Notes under the pieces: generated by a model
Told to the model about the DNA's origin: nothing
What the model saw: the letters and a program-made list of their open reading frames with translations, nothing else
Database searches by the model: none
Position numbers and translations under genes: made by a program
Shown here: positions 54,750 through 63,833 of the stretch, piece after piece
Layout: each line of letters starts with the position of its first letter
How positions within the stretch are numbered: the stretch's first letter is position 1
Source of the DNA: Roseiarcus sp963798015
GTDB taxonomy: Bacteria; Pseudomonadota; Alphaproteobacteria; Rhizobiales; Beijerinckiaceae
Assembly: GCA_963798015.1 (NCBI GenBank)
Contig: CAWCSA010000001.1
Coordinates: 316,224 to 380,223 of the forward strand
Direction: 5' to 3'
DNA length: 64,000 nucleotides

Positions 54750-55922
54750 TCAGCTTGGGCAATTGGAGGGCGGTGGCGCGCTATTGAATCGGTCGGCTAT
54801 CCATGCGATCGCGGTGGACGCAGCATCCCGCGCAACAAAGAGGTGGCCGATGTTCGGGATCATCATCAGTTCGACCGGGCTGCCGGCGCGGCATAGTCTA
54901 TTGCGATAGCTGACCGTGATCGCAGGCAGAACGAGGTTGTCCGTCGTGCCTTGCGCGAGAAACACTGGAATGTGTGGTGGGAGCGGTCCCGGCGTGTTTC
55001 GGTCGAGGAGCGAGCGCCATGGTTCCCTATCGGCAAAATCGTTCACAGTTAGAAAACTGCGCGTAAGCGCTTGGGTGGGCGCCCGACGGATGAAAACGTC
55101 GAAAAACCGCTCGATACACTGGTTGGCCAGTTGATTGATCACGGGTATGGCCTGCGGCGCAACCACGTTCGCCATCTGCGCATCGTAAATCCGCGACCAG
55201 GACCACAAAGTCATGGCGGTGATGTTGCGCCCGCCCGCCGTATCGATGTCCTTGATCATCAGGCTCCGGAGTTCGGTCGCGGGCGCAGCGGCCGCAACAC
55301 CGACGAGATTCAGCTCCGGCGCGTAGCTGGACGTGAGCAGACCTGTAAAGAGAGCCGCCTGACCGCCTTGTGAATGTCCCCACACGGCATAGGCACGACC
55401 ATCGCCGACACCGGGAACGGATCGCGCCGCGCGCACGGAATCGATCACAGCATGGCCCTCGCTGTCTCCGACGAGATAGGGATGCACCTCGGGCGTCCCG
55501 AGGCCGGGATAGTCGGTTGCGGCGACGGCGTAGCCGCGATTCAGCATGTCCCGCAATCCCTGAACCGATCGGAAGAACACGCGAGCCAGCGACGGCGCAC
55601 AGCGGTCAACAATGCCGGTCGTCGGATGCGCCCAGGCAACAATAGGACGGCTTCCTGCCGGCGGCGCTCCCTTCGGGACGATGACGACGCCCGACACGGC
55701 GATCGGTTCGCCCCGCAGGCCGGTCGACCGATACAGGATACGATAGGCATTGGCGTCAAACGGACCACCTTCCATTGGCTGCAAGCGAAGCAATGCCCCG
55801 GGCTGGTAAGCGGCGAGATCGATGCCAGAAGGGGAATAGAAGGCGGTCTGCGCACGAGCAGACGACATCGGCTGTAAAAACGCGATCGCGGTCATAAGAG
55901 CAAGCAATGCGCGGAACGCCAA
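54750..55922 (-). CDS. Secreted alpha/beta-hydrolase (secretory lipase family)
   Basis: This 390-residue protein has a signal peptide (ALLALMTAIAFLQPMSSARA). The hydrolase fold shows VVIVPKGAPPAGSRPIV, AWAHPTTGIVDRCAPS and the nucleophile elbow AVWGHSQGGQAALF (Ser about 184). A late Asp in FLAQGTTDNLVLP and His in MIPNIGHLFVARDAA complete a triad. The pattern HPTTG...C with further Cys residues fits the secretory lipase (LIP) family. It is a likely periplasmic or extracellular esterase of unknown substrate. The frame is intact. Confidence 0.75.
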   Translation of the reverse strand: MAFRALLALMTAIAFLQPMSSARAQTAFYSPSGIDLAAYQPGALLRLQPMEGGPFDANAYRILYRSTGLRGEPIAVSGVVIVPKGAPPAGSRPIVAWAHPTTGIVDRCAPSLARVFFRSVQGLRDMLNRGYAVAATDYPGLGTPEVHPYLVGDSEGHAVIDSVRAARSVPGVGDGRAYAVWGHSQGGQAALFTGLLTSSYAPELNLVGVAAAAPATELRSLMIKDIDTAGGRNITAMTLWSWSRIYDAQMANVVAPQAIPVINQLANQCIERFFDVFIRRAPTQALTRSFLTVNDFADREPWRSLLDRNTPGPLPPHIPVFLAQGTTDNLVLPAITVSYRNRLCRAGSPVELMMIPNIGHLFVARDAASTAIAWIADRFNSAPPPSNCPS

Positions 55923-56158
55923 AACTCCTCCCGTAAGAGCCTCCTTTTAAGATTGTGACAGGCCTTTGCGTTGCACTCATACCCCAGATCGAGGCTTCGC
56001 CCTCTCGGATTGTTCGCCATCGGGCGCCCAGGTGAATGAACCGCTGGTCCCGGTGCGGCCCGGGCGAGAGCTAGTGCGACGTGGTCCTCCGCGTTGCGCA
56101 GGCTGACTGAGAAGGCTCCAACCGATCCCAAAGACGCTATGTCCGCCTTCACCCCCTC
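55923..56158. other. Intergenic stretch
   Basis: No gene or repeat is recognised between the lipase and histidine-kinase genes. Confidence 0.3.
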
Positions 56159-56867
56159 CTAGTTCGAAATCTGTTGTTGAATTGCGGCCAACGGGACGTC
56201 AATCTCGCAGACCACGCCGCTCCGCTTGAATTGCATTCGCGTCGAGCCCGAGAATTGCTCCGCGAAACCTTTTTCGATGAGGAACATCCCGAAGCTTCGA
56301 CGCGACGGCTCTCCAACGAGAGGGCCACCCTTTTCGCTCCATTTGAAATGAAATGTACCGCCACGCTCATCGACTTTCGTCGCGATGTTCACGCGTCCGT
56401 TGGGGACTGTCAGCGCCCCATGTTTGCTTGCATTCGTGCACAATTCATTGATCGTCATAACGAAGGGAAGCGCTGTCAGCGGGATTAATGCGTATCGGCG
56501 TAGGTTGGATTCGGAATTGCTCCCGACCGGGTGTTTCAAAAGGTTCAATCGCCGTTTTCAACAATTCAGGCAGCATTGCGCCCGCCCAGCTCGTTCGTAG
56601 AAGCAGGTCATGGACCCGACCTAACGCCCCCAACCGTGCCGAGATTGCCTCTCCAGCGTGCGGCAAATCAACGGCGGTGCGCACGCTTTGGTTGGTGATC
56701 GACTGCACGATAGCCAGGGTGTTTTTCACCCTGTGGTGCAATTCTTCCAATATGAGCCGCTGGAGTTTTTCGGCGCTATCGCGTCTTTCCGCGTCAGTCG
56801 CGGCGAGATCAAGAAGCCTGCGCAGAGTAGCGTTCTCGAGTTCAAGTTTAAAATCGCCTTCGCTCAT
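56159..56867 (-). pseudogene. HWE/HisKA_2-type sensor histidine kinase core, frameshifted
   Basis: The first frame (56867 to about 56490) has a coiled N-terminus and the phosphoacceptor box LILEELHHRVKNTLAIVQ (His). ARLGALGRVHDLLLRT follows. A 1-base shift near 56485 leads to LPFVMTINELCTNASKHG (N-box) and FHFKWSEKGGPLVGEP. SFGMFLIEKGFAEQFSG and an end at 56159 follow. The architecture is that of small cytosolic HWE/HisKA_2 kinases typical of rhizobia. The shift separates the His box from the ATP-binding domain. Confidence 0.8.
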
Positions 56868-57409
56868 TTCCGCAAAGCCCCGCGAGTTGGGGTATTAATA
56901 CAGCCAGACCCGCGTGGGGTCGATATTTCCGCAGGCCCGCCTCAGGTCGACCACCCCAGGATCTCCAACCCTCCGGGGACCTCCCGCCGGGCATTCCTTT
57001 TTACGGATCTCGTCGGCGATAGACACAGCCCCAATGCGCTGCTGTCGCTGCACCGTGACGCGAGTCCCACCATCGTAAGCCGCATCCCCAGTCTAAGGCA
57101 TAGCCCAAGGATTGACGACGTTGGCCGCTGACGCCCCTTCCGCCCCGAGGCTACTCCACCGCCCCCAAACCTGCTTTGCCAGCGCACGACCGTCTAGAGG
57201 AGGGCGTCACGGGTCCTTCTTGCCACGGGTGGCTTCCGTGCGCAGCCGGGGCAGTCCGAGAAAACGGTAGCCGGTCGATTCTGAAACTCATGCATGTATC
57301 GATTAATGCGGATGGATGGGTTGCATAGGTCGGCTTTTTACCAGTCGCTCAACCGGTGAACGCCTCCGCCGTGTTCAGTCAACGACACGGTGAACGGATT
57401 TAGTCGGCA
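56868..57409. other. 540-base stretch without a recognised gene
   Basis: Frames are short and look random. I see no RNA gene, repeat or clear promoter. Confidence 0.3.
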
Positions 57410-57607
57410 TTAGAAATCTTTGCGAACGAAAGTCTTTAAAGCGCCCGACGGCAGCTTGATCGCAAGGACAACGTCATCGTCGGCTGCAAGCCCCAGCGAT
57501 GCCGCCCAAGCTATCGCGAGATCAAACGCTTGGGGGTCGCTGTCGGCCTCAACCATGTGGGTATCCACATTGTCCGAGCCTCGTGATATGTGCGCGATGT
57601 ACTCCAA
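57410..57607 (-). CDS. 65-residue hypothetical protein
   Basis: ATG 57607 opens MEYIAHISRGSDNVDT, and FDLAIAWAASLGLAAD and DDVVLAIKLPSGALKT follow. The acidic, compact composition suggests a real small protein. The family is unknown. Confidence 0.5.
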   Translation of the reverse strand: MEYIAHISRGSDNVDTHMVEADSDPQAFDLAIAWAASLGLAADDDVVLAIKLPSGALKTFVRKDF

Positions 57608-57885
57608 AATCGGCTCTCCGCGTTCTGCTTAGCATAGCACAGATTTGGACGTGCGGCTCCTGCCGGGCATCCCCTACGCGGCCGGCGTAGATGAGCTTGC
57701 CGTCATCGGGTGAAGTAGCCGAGCAGCAGCCCTAGAGGTGCGGCCGCGATCATCCGGATCCGAGCACCTACGCAACCTATGGCGGCGACATCCCTGTATT
57801 GCAAAAGGCCGCCGGCGGAGACAATCTTCCGGCTGAAGAATCTCGGCCTAGGGCGGGGCGGGGCGGGGTCAACCGGAGCGCGTCG
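57608..57885. other. Intergenic stretch
   Basis: No gene is recognised. A GC-rich GGCGGGGCGGGGCGGGG run lies at about 57853-57868, just before the hydroxylase gene. Confidence 0.3.
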
Positions 57886-58437
57886 ATGCCTCTCAACAAG
57901 TTCCTGTATTTCAGCGATTTTTTCGCAATACCTATGGTGGTCACCGTATTGACCTATTTCGCCTTAGGCGCGGGAGGGTTGTGGGCGGTGCCGGACTTCG
58001 GCGTCTCTTTGCTGATTGGCCTAGCGACCTGGACGCTGGTCGAATATGCCACCCATCGCCTCGTTTACCATCACGCACCGGTGTTTTCTGCCCTGCACGA
58101 TTCTCACCACCGGGCGCCTAACGAATTCATCGGCGTGCCGTCGTTCGTATCGAGCGGCTTCATCATTGTCGTCTGCTATTCCCCCGTAAGAATCTTAAAC
58201 GACGTCGCCGCCAGCGGATTTACCAGCGGGATGTTGCTGGGTTACGCCGCCTACATGTTCGTGCATCACGCGACCCATCACTTCGCGATCCAGCCTGGTG
58301 ACTGGCTCTACAAGGCGCGCGTGCGCCATATGGCGCATCATTATCACGATAACGCTAATTTCGGGGTCAGCACCGGCTTCTGGGACCGGGCTTTCGACAC
58401 CACTGGCGCAAGGCGGGGCCGTTTCGCGCGCACTTGA
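57886..58437 (+). CDS. Fatty-acid hydroxylase / sterol-desaturase-type membrane di-iron enzyme
   Basis: Read from ATG 57886 (MPLNKFLYFSDFFAIP), this is a 183-residue integral membrane protein. The histidine clusters that bind the di-iron centre are EYATHRLVYHHAPVF, LHDSHHRAPNEFIG, MFVHHATHHF and RVRHMAHHYHDN. The chemistry would be O2-dependent hydroxylation or desaturation of a lipid or carotenoid substrate in the membrane. The extension to 57799 is proline/glycine-rich and unlike the family. Confidence 0.8.
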   Translation: MPLNKFLYFSDFFAIPMVVTVLTYFALGAGGLWAVPDFGVSLLIGLATWTLVEYATHRLVYHHAPVFSALHDSHHRAPNEFIGVPSFVSSGFIIVVCYSPVRILNDVAASGFTSGMLLGYAAYMFVHHATHHFAIQPGDWLYKARVRHMAHHYHDNANFGVSTGFWDRAFDTTGARRGRFART

Positions 58438-58801
58438 GGGCCTGCCCCGGAATGTCATTTTTCATCGAAGGGGGACCCGATAAATTCCGCTCTTACTTAT
58501 TTGAGTTGTCTCACCGCTGAGGCACGAGAAGATCTGCACGCTGTTGCGGCGGCGAGCGGGGCGATCGGGAAGAATACGATCGATGTGCCCCGCCAAGGGT
58601 CGGCACAATCCGCCGACTCTTGCGACCTGCAGTCCGCCTCTCTATCCCACGGGAAAGTCTGAACCACTGAATAAGAAAATCGCAGGCACCGAGAGCTTGG
58701 ATCTAGCGCTTTCCCGAGTCAGTAGTTTCTAGATGGCCGCCTTAATCAATCCCTTTAACTGCGCTGGCGACTTCGCGCACGGCCGCTCCCATATAGGGAG
58801 C
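58438..58801. other. Gene-free gap
   Basis: No recognisable gene, RNA or repeat. Confidence 0.3.
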
Positions 58802-59011
58802 ATGATGTCGCGTCTCGTTCGATTGCTGCGCCGCTCTCCGCAGCGGGACGATCAGCATCTCGTCAAACGCGCCGCGCTGGAGACGGCCGATCCAACCGGC
58901 GAGCTACGCCGGATCATTAATGAGACTCAAGAACGCGAGGCCGAAGACGAGCGCAGACTCTATCCGATTCGTCCTTCTGGGTATCGACGGAGGCGGCTCG
59001 GGCGCCGATGA
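58802..59011 (+). CDS. 69-residue basic hypothetical protein
   Basis: Two tandem ATG codons at 58802 follow an AGGGAG site. The protein reads MMSRLVRLLRRSPQRD, ALETADPTGELRRIIN and an Arg-rich end. No family is recognised. Confidence 0.4.
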   Translation: MMSRLVRLLRRSPQRDDQHLVKRAALETADPTGELRRIINETQEREAEDERRLYPIRPSGYRRRRLGRR

Positions 59012-59051
59012 AAAGTCTGGCGGCCAGCGCGAGCATTCGTATATCGGTAGA

Positions 59052-59270
59052 GTGATACGGATCGCGATCTCTCAAACGGCCTTTGACGCCATCGCCTCGA
59101 CCATGCCCCTCGGAAGCGTCGGCTTCGAGAACAAGCGCGCGGCCAACGGCGATGTGTACGTGTGGCTCCCGGCCGACGTGATCGCGAGGCTGAAGGCGAT
59201 GCGCGGGCCGGGCGGTAGTTACAGCGATGCGATCATGCGCGTTGTGGAGGAACTAGGCGCCGGGCGGTAA
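59052..59270 (+). CDS. 72-residue hypothetical protein
   Basis: GTG 59052 opens VIRIAISQTAFDAIAS, and GSVGFENKRAANGDVY, VWLPADVIARLKAMR and SDAIMRVVEELGAGR follow. The folded-looking pattern resembles small plasmid or integrative-element proteins with a C-terminal ribbon-helix-helix-like end. The start was chosen over 58920 because the upstream part reads as a shadow of the previous gene. Confidence 0.55.
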   Translation: MIRIAISQTAFDAIASTMPLGSVGFENKRAANGDVYVWLPADVIARLKAMRGPGGSYSDAIMRVVEELGAGR

Positions 59271-59385
59271 GGCGCATGCTTGCGACGGTCGCGCAGATTT
59301 GAAGCGAACGGTGTTGACATGACCGGGAAGCAACCTAACTTTTCGCCACGCGCTCGGGAAAGAAGCGCAACGGGAGCGGATCGAA

Positions 59386-59628
59386 ATGCCGATACGACGG
59401 TATCTAAAAAAGGGCGCTATTTTTGCGCCGAAGACCCTTTCAGCGCTGGGCGAGGCGCTCGAAGCTACGGCAAAAATCTTGGGGATCGGGGAGGACGAAA
59501 AGAAACGTCAAACCGTCGCGAAGTTCCTGGCCGAGAAAGACGACAGCCTAGACGCCATCGCATTGCGTAATAAGGCGGTCGAGGCGCTGGGAGGCGTCGC
59601 GTACCGGGACATTCCCGCCAAACCCTAG
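59386..59628 (+). CDS. 80-residue hypothetical protein
   Basis: ATG 59386 after a GGGAG site opens MPIRRYLKKGAIFAPK, and TLSALGEALEATAKIL and DEKKRQTVAKFLAEKD follow. It is a charged helical protein; the family is unknown. Confidence 0.5.
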   Translation: MPIRRYLKKGAIFAPKTLSALGEALEATAKILGIGEDEKKRQTVAKFLAEKDDSLDAIALRNKAVEALGGVAYRDIPAKP

Positions 59629-59649
59629 TCGCTGAATAACCAAGGGGCA

Positions 59650-60054
59650 TCACTCGTCGAAAAAGCGTTCCAGGTCAGGTCGACGCTCGATTATGGCGCG
59701 CGCCCTCTCTTGCAGCCTGCCATTTATCCTTTCAAGGAATGGCGCCCCGGCCTCCACATGCAGGCCCTGCTCCAGAGCGAGTTCGTCCGTAGCGTCCCTA
59801 AGCTCCGGGTGCCGTTCTAGGACCGAATCGATCTTCTCTCGGAGGCGCCCATTCCTGCTCCTCAACTCGTCTTTTGCCCTGCCTTCTGGAGTTTCAGGTG
59901 ATTCAACTGTTGTCCCCGCAACCCGGTCGGGGGTTGCAGAGGGGTCGGGGGACGGCTGCAACTCGGAGCTCGGGTTTTGCGGGATGTCCGGGAAATCGGG
60001 CGGCAGAGGTGGCGGAGTGACCGGGGCAGATGGGGGTTCGTCTGGCTTGGGCAT
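59650..60054 (-). CDS. 134-residue hypothetical protein with Pro-rich N-terminus
   Basis: Residues 1-55 are Pro/Ser-rich and probably disordered. Residues 60-134 are charged helices (RLREKIDSVLERHPEL, ALEQGLHVEAGAPFLE, RARAIIERRPDLERFF). It has an AGGAGG ribosome site upstream of ATG 60054. The function is unknown. It is divergent from the integrase. Confidence 0.5.
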   Translation of the reverse strand: MPKPDEPPSAPVTPPPLPPDFPDIPQNPSSELQPSPDPSATPDRVAGTTVESPETPEGRAKDELRSRNGRLREKIDSVLERHPELRDATDELALEQGLHVEAGAPFLERINGRLQERARAIIERRPDLERFFDE

Positions 60055-60434
60055 ATAATTCCTCCTCTAGCGAAGGCCAATCACCATCGAGCCTCGTTTG
60101 TTCCGATTTGCATCCGGGTGTGATGCGCGCCCCGGCGCAACAGCGACGGGGATCATCCGCGGGGCGAGGGGTAAATGTTTTGGTTGCTCGACTTGTGGAC
60201 CGTTCTGTGGACCGGCCCACGCAATTGGCATTAAGTCATTGATTTATATGAAAGGGCTGGCGGAGATGGAGTCCGCCCAGGTACCGTTCGCCTATGTTCG
60301 CCATCGTTCAGAATATCAAATGAAATCAATGTCAATTCTCTTTACACTATCCACAATCGTTCGCTAACGTTCGCCACGAGCCAAGACATTTGTTGGGGCA
60401 AATGTTGGGGCAAGGCAGTACGGCGGATAACATT
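60055..60434. other. Intergenic region upstream of the integrase
   Basis: No gene is recognised. It is AT-rich at 60300-60360 (AATATCAAATG, TCTTTACACTATCC), a likely integrase promoter. I searched for a tRNA 3' end here and saw none. Confidence 0.3.
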
Positions 60435-61063
60435 ATGGCGGGACAGCTACACTCCATGCGGCTCACGGCGCGGACCGTCGAAACCCTTGCCGCATCAGGC
60501 AGACATGCCGATGGCGACGGCCTCTACCTGACTGTCCGGTCGGGCGGATCGAAGCAATGGATCTTCCTTTACCGTTCCGTCGGACGCCTGCGGGAAATGG
60601 GTCTTGATTCACCCGCGTCCGGAGTGACGCTCGCTCGGGCACGACAACTGGCTGCGGAGGCGCGCGGGAAGATTGTCGAGGGCAAGGACCCTTTGGAGGT
60701 GCGCCGGAAAGCAGAGCAGCAGACGGCGGCTATGCCCAAGTTCGGCGACTATGCACTCTCCTTGGTCGACCGGATCGAAATCGGCTTCTCGAACCCAAAA
60801 CATCGCCAGCAATGGCGGAACACGCTGACGACCTATTGCAAGGCGATTTGGACGCTGCCCATCGACGAGGTCGACACGAAGGGCATCCTCGAATGTCTGA
60901 CGCCCATCTGGACGTCCAAGCCGGAGACGGCCAGCCGGCTTCGCGGCCGGATCGAGCGGGTTCTGAACGCGGCCAAAGCCGAGAGACTGCGCACGGGTGA
61001 GAACCCGGCAGCGTGGCGCGGCCATCTCGATGCAACCCTCCCGCGGCCAAGTAAACTTTCGCG
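60435..61063 (+). pseudogene. P4-type tyrosine recombinase (integrase), C-terminally truncated
   Basis: ATG 60435 opens HSMRLTARTVETLAAS, and GRHADGDGLYLTVRSGG, SKQWIFLYRSVGRLRE and GVTLARARQLAAEARG follow. This is the N-terminal arm-binding DUF4102 domain. The SAM-like core-binding domain follows (PIDEVDTKGILECLTP, ENPAAWRGHLDATLP). The catalytic domain with the Arg/His/Arg/Tyr residues is gone, because an IS3 element begins at 61069. Such integrases target tRNA or tmRNA genes. It is dead but marks a former island end. Confidence 0.85.
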
Positions 61064-61144
61064 TGGACTGAACTGGACCCCATTCGTGGGACCACGGGAT
61101 GTTGGATTTAAGGTGTGATCTCGCCTGCCCTTGTCCTTCAAGAA

Positions 61145-61531
61145 TCAAGCCGCTTCTTGCTGCTTCTGCTGTGGGTATGTGGGCAACGCGTTTGCGTTGT
61201 CCAAGCGAAGCGGCCTATCCACAGCCCCCGCCGCCGCCTCGATTTTGTCCATGCCGGCGCGCCACACTGCCATTGGCATTAGGTTGTTCATCGCCTGGTG
61301 CGGGCGCCGAAAATTGTAAAAGGTCATCCAGGAACCGATGCCGGCTCGCGCCTCGCGGCCATCGGCGTAGGCTTTCAGATGCACCTCTTCATACTTGATC
61401 GAGCGCCACAGCCGTTCGATGAAAATGTTGTCCATGAAGCGGCCGCGTCCGTCCATCGAAATCGCGACGCCGGCCGCCGCGAGTTCGCCGGCGAAAGCCT
61501 CGGCGGTGAATGTGGAGCCCTGGACTGACGC
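61145..61531 (-). pseudogene. IS3 orfB, C-terminal part
   Basis: The reading GSTFTAEAFAGELAAAG then DGRGRFMDNIFIERLW (Glu of the DDE triad) and FYNFRRPHQAMNNLMP continues the orfB interrupted at 62905. The stop is at 61145. Confidence 0.85.
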
Positions 61532-62904
61532 CCTTCTGTTTGTCAAGCGGCGATTCGTGTAGCGTTGATCTCCCTGCGACGCTGAGTGATGAGCGTGAAG
61601 ACCTCTCGGGCGAGATAACGCTTCAGGGCTCGAATGGCGTCGAGTTTGGAATGCCCTTCGGCGATCCGACGAGCAACATAGTCCTTGGTTCTCTGATCGG
61701 TTCTTAAACGTCCAATGGCGATGATGTGCAGCGCGCTGTTGGCGGCGCGATCTCCTCCGCGGTTGAGCCTGTGTCTAACGGTCTTTCCCGACGACGCCGG
61801 AACAGGACTGACGCCGCACAACGATGCGAAGCTGGCTTCCGACCGCAATCTTTCAGGGTTGCCGCCGGCCGTTAGGAGGAGCTGGGCAGCTCCGACATGG
61901 CCGATCGAATTGCGGGCAATGAGGTTCGGCGCCAGCTCGTCGACAATGGCTGCGATCATCGCGTCCAGGTCCGCGATCTCGTCATGCAGTTCGAGGTAGC
62001 GGCGGGCCAGAGACTTGAGGCCGATGCGATAGGCGGACTCCAGGTCGCGATATGCGGTCAGATCGGGCCGCCACGAGCCCAACGTTCGGACGAGTTGCAT
62101 CCGGGTGAGGCTGCGGAGCTGATCCCGAAGGCCGTCGGGGGCGCAGACGATCGTGTTGTGGATCATCTGCAGGGCGACCCGCCTGGCGCTCACCGCGGTC
62201 TTCCGGCAAGCCATGAGAACCCGCAGGGATTCGATCATCCCGTCGCGGCTTCGCGGCGTCACGGTCCGCTGGCCTGCAAAGGCGGCATGGGCCGCGTTCT
62301 GAGCATCGAGATCGTCGTTCTTGCCACGTCTGCGGCGATCCTGCTTGTCGGGCGTCGTTACCTCGAGAACCGAAATCCCGGCTTGCTGCATGAAACGGAG
62401 GAGACCTGCGCCATAGCTGCCGGTCGACTCTATTCCGATGCGTTGAAGCTCACCGAAGGATCGCATCCAGGCGAGCATCTGGCGATAGCCCTGACGGGTG
62501 GTGGCGAAGGATCGCGTTTCGAGAACTCGATCCTGCTCGTCGACGACCGCTGCGACGTGCAGATCCTTATGGGTATCGACGCCTCCAACAATGCGACGCG
62601 TTCCTTCGGTTACGACCATTGCCAGCCTCCGGCTTTGACCTGCACGAATGGCTTCGCCGGGACCGAATGCGCGGACAGGACAGTCACGAGACCATGAAGG
62701 TCAGGCCCTTCTCGGGTCACAGGCATCGGCGAGGCAAAGCCTCACCGCAAGGCGTTCCCGGGCGGTCGACAGGTCCAGGGAAAGACACGGCTGGTCGATC
62801 GGAGTGCGGGTCAGGCCGCACCGGGCGCCTCACGGCGCCAGCCTACCAGTCGGTCGATCGGTATTTGAGTCAGGCCACCCGGAAACTGGCAGTTATCCTC
62901 TGAC
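61532..62904 (-). mobile_element. IS110-family element nested in IS3 orfB
   Basis: The element lies between orfB codons for FNTD (62906) and GSTFT (about 61525). The junctions share AGTC. Long non-coding flanks (62620-62904) are typical of IS110, where they encode the bridge-type RNA region. Confidence 0.8.
61543..62619 (-). CDS. IS110-family transposase, intact
   Basis: This 358-residue DEDD recombinase has an N-terminal RuvC-like domain with GGVDTHKDLHVAAVVD (Asp), RIGIESTGSYGAGLLR (Glu) and RGKNDDLDAQNAAHAA (two Asp). The C-terminal Transposase_20 domain has HVGAAQLLLTAGGNP, FASLCGVSPVPASSG (catalytic Ser region) and AANSALHIIAIGRLR. The frame is intact, so the element may be mobile. The 285 bases upstream could encode the guide RNA. 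Confidence 0.9.
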   Translation of the reverse strand: MVVTEGTRRIVGGVDTHKDLHVAAVVDEQDRVLETRSFATTRQGYRQMLAWMRSFGELQRIGIESTGSYGAGLLRFMQQAGISVLEVTTPDKQDRRRRGKNDDLDAQNAAHAAFAGQRTVTPRSRDGMIESLRVLMACRKTAVSARRVALQMIHNTIVCAPDGLRDQLRSLTRMQLVRTLGSWRPDLTAYRDLESAYRIGLKSLARRYLELHDEIADLDAMIAAIVDELAPNLIARNSIGHVGAAQLLLTAGGNPERLRSEASFASLCGVSPVPASSGKTVRHRLNRGGDRAANSALHIIAIGRLRTDQRTKDYVARRIAEGHSKLDAIRALKRYLAREVFTLITQRRREINATRIAA

Positions 62905-63466
62905 TATCGGTATTGAAAATCCGCGGCGTTCCGAACCGAAGCAGCGCCTCCTCCAGCGCCGCTGCGCAGAAGCTGGCATCGTTGGTGTTCGACAGCCGCC
63001 ATGCCAGAACCGCCCGGCTGGCCCAGTCGATGATCGCTACCAGATAGAGGAAGCCGCACGCCATCGGGATGTAGGTCACGTCGGCCGCCCACACGTGGTT
63101 CGGTTCGGTAATCTTCAGGCCCCGCAGCAGGTAGGGGTATATCTTGTGCCCGGGCGCGGCTTTGCTCGTGCCGGGGCGCGGAACCAGCGCCTCGATCCCC
63201 ATCACCCGCATCAGCCGCCGCACCCGCTTGCGGTTGACCCCATGGCCTTCCTTGTTGAGTTGGAAGGTCGTTCGCCGCGAGCCGTAGAACGGAAGTTCGA
63301 GGTGCAGTTCGTCGATGCGGCGCATTACCGCCAGATCGTCCGCCCCGACGACAGGCTTGGGGCGGTAGACCCCCGAGCGCGCCACGCCCAGAAGCGCGCA
63401 TTGGCGGCGAACCGACAGGTCCTTGCCAGACCGTTCGATCATCGCTCTTCGATCGGGCGCGCTCAT
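62905..63466 (-). pseudogene. IS3 orfB, N-terminal part
   Basis: SVRRQCALLGVARSGV, ELPFYGSRRTTFQLNK, RLMRVMGIEALVPRPG and PNHVWAADVTYIPMAC (Asp) run to the second Asp at GTPRIFNTD, where IS110 cuts in. It is joined to orfA by an ordinary IS3 frameshift overlap. Confidence 0.85.
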
Positions 63467-63756
63467 CGACCGGGCCTCCTGGCCGAGAAATCCCGTTCGA
63501 CCGTCAGTTGGCCGATCTTGGCGTAAAGCTTGGCCGTCTCGCGTTCGCGCTCTTCCTCGCCATCGCCCGAACCGCTCGCCCCTCGCGCGAACAGGCTCGC
63601 GACGTTGTCGAGAACCTGCTTCTTCCAGGCATAAATCTGGTTCGGATGCACCCCGTGCCGCTTCGCCAGTTCCGGAACCGTCGCATCCTCGCGCAGCGCC
63701 TCAAGCGCAAGCTTCGCCTTGAACGCCGCATCAAACTTCTTGCGTGACTTCGTCAT
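63463..63756 (-). CDS. IS3-family orfA (helix-turn-helix subunit)
   Basis: ATG 63756 opens MTKSRKKFDAAFKAKL, and PELAKRHGVHPNQIYAW (helix-turn-helix) and a leucine-zipper-like tail LYAKIGQLTVERDF follow. The end overlaps the orfB frame, as in IS3 elements that make OrfAB by frameshifting. Confidence 0.85.
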   Translation of the reverse strand: MTKSRKKFDAAFKAKLALEALREDATVPELAKRHGVHPNQIYAWKKQVLDNVASLFARGASGSGDGEEERERETAKLYAKIGQLTVERDFSARRPGR

Positions 63757-63833
63757 TCCTCGCTCCGTCGGTTGCGACAGAGCAGGACATTTCACACCTT
63801 AGCCGATGGTCCTAAATCCAGGGTCCAGCTCAG

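Larger units (their letters stand above)
61069..63833 (-). mobile_element. IS3-family element interrupted by an IS110 element
   Basis: The ends TGAACTGGACCC (61069) and GGGTCCAGCTCA (to 63833) are inverted repeats. The element contains orfA and an orfB split by the IS110 insertion. No matching target duplication is seen, and the left flank (integrase) and right flank (istB) are unrelated, so a deletion or recombination followed insertion. Confidence 0.8.

Noticed and set aside
60240..60300. tRNA 3' end next to the integrase as attachment site
   Set aside because: The sequence TGGCGGAGATGG slightly recalls a tRNA-Ser end, but no T-arm or acceptor pairing can be drawn.
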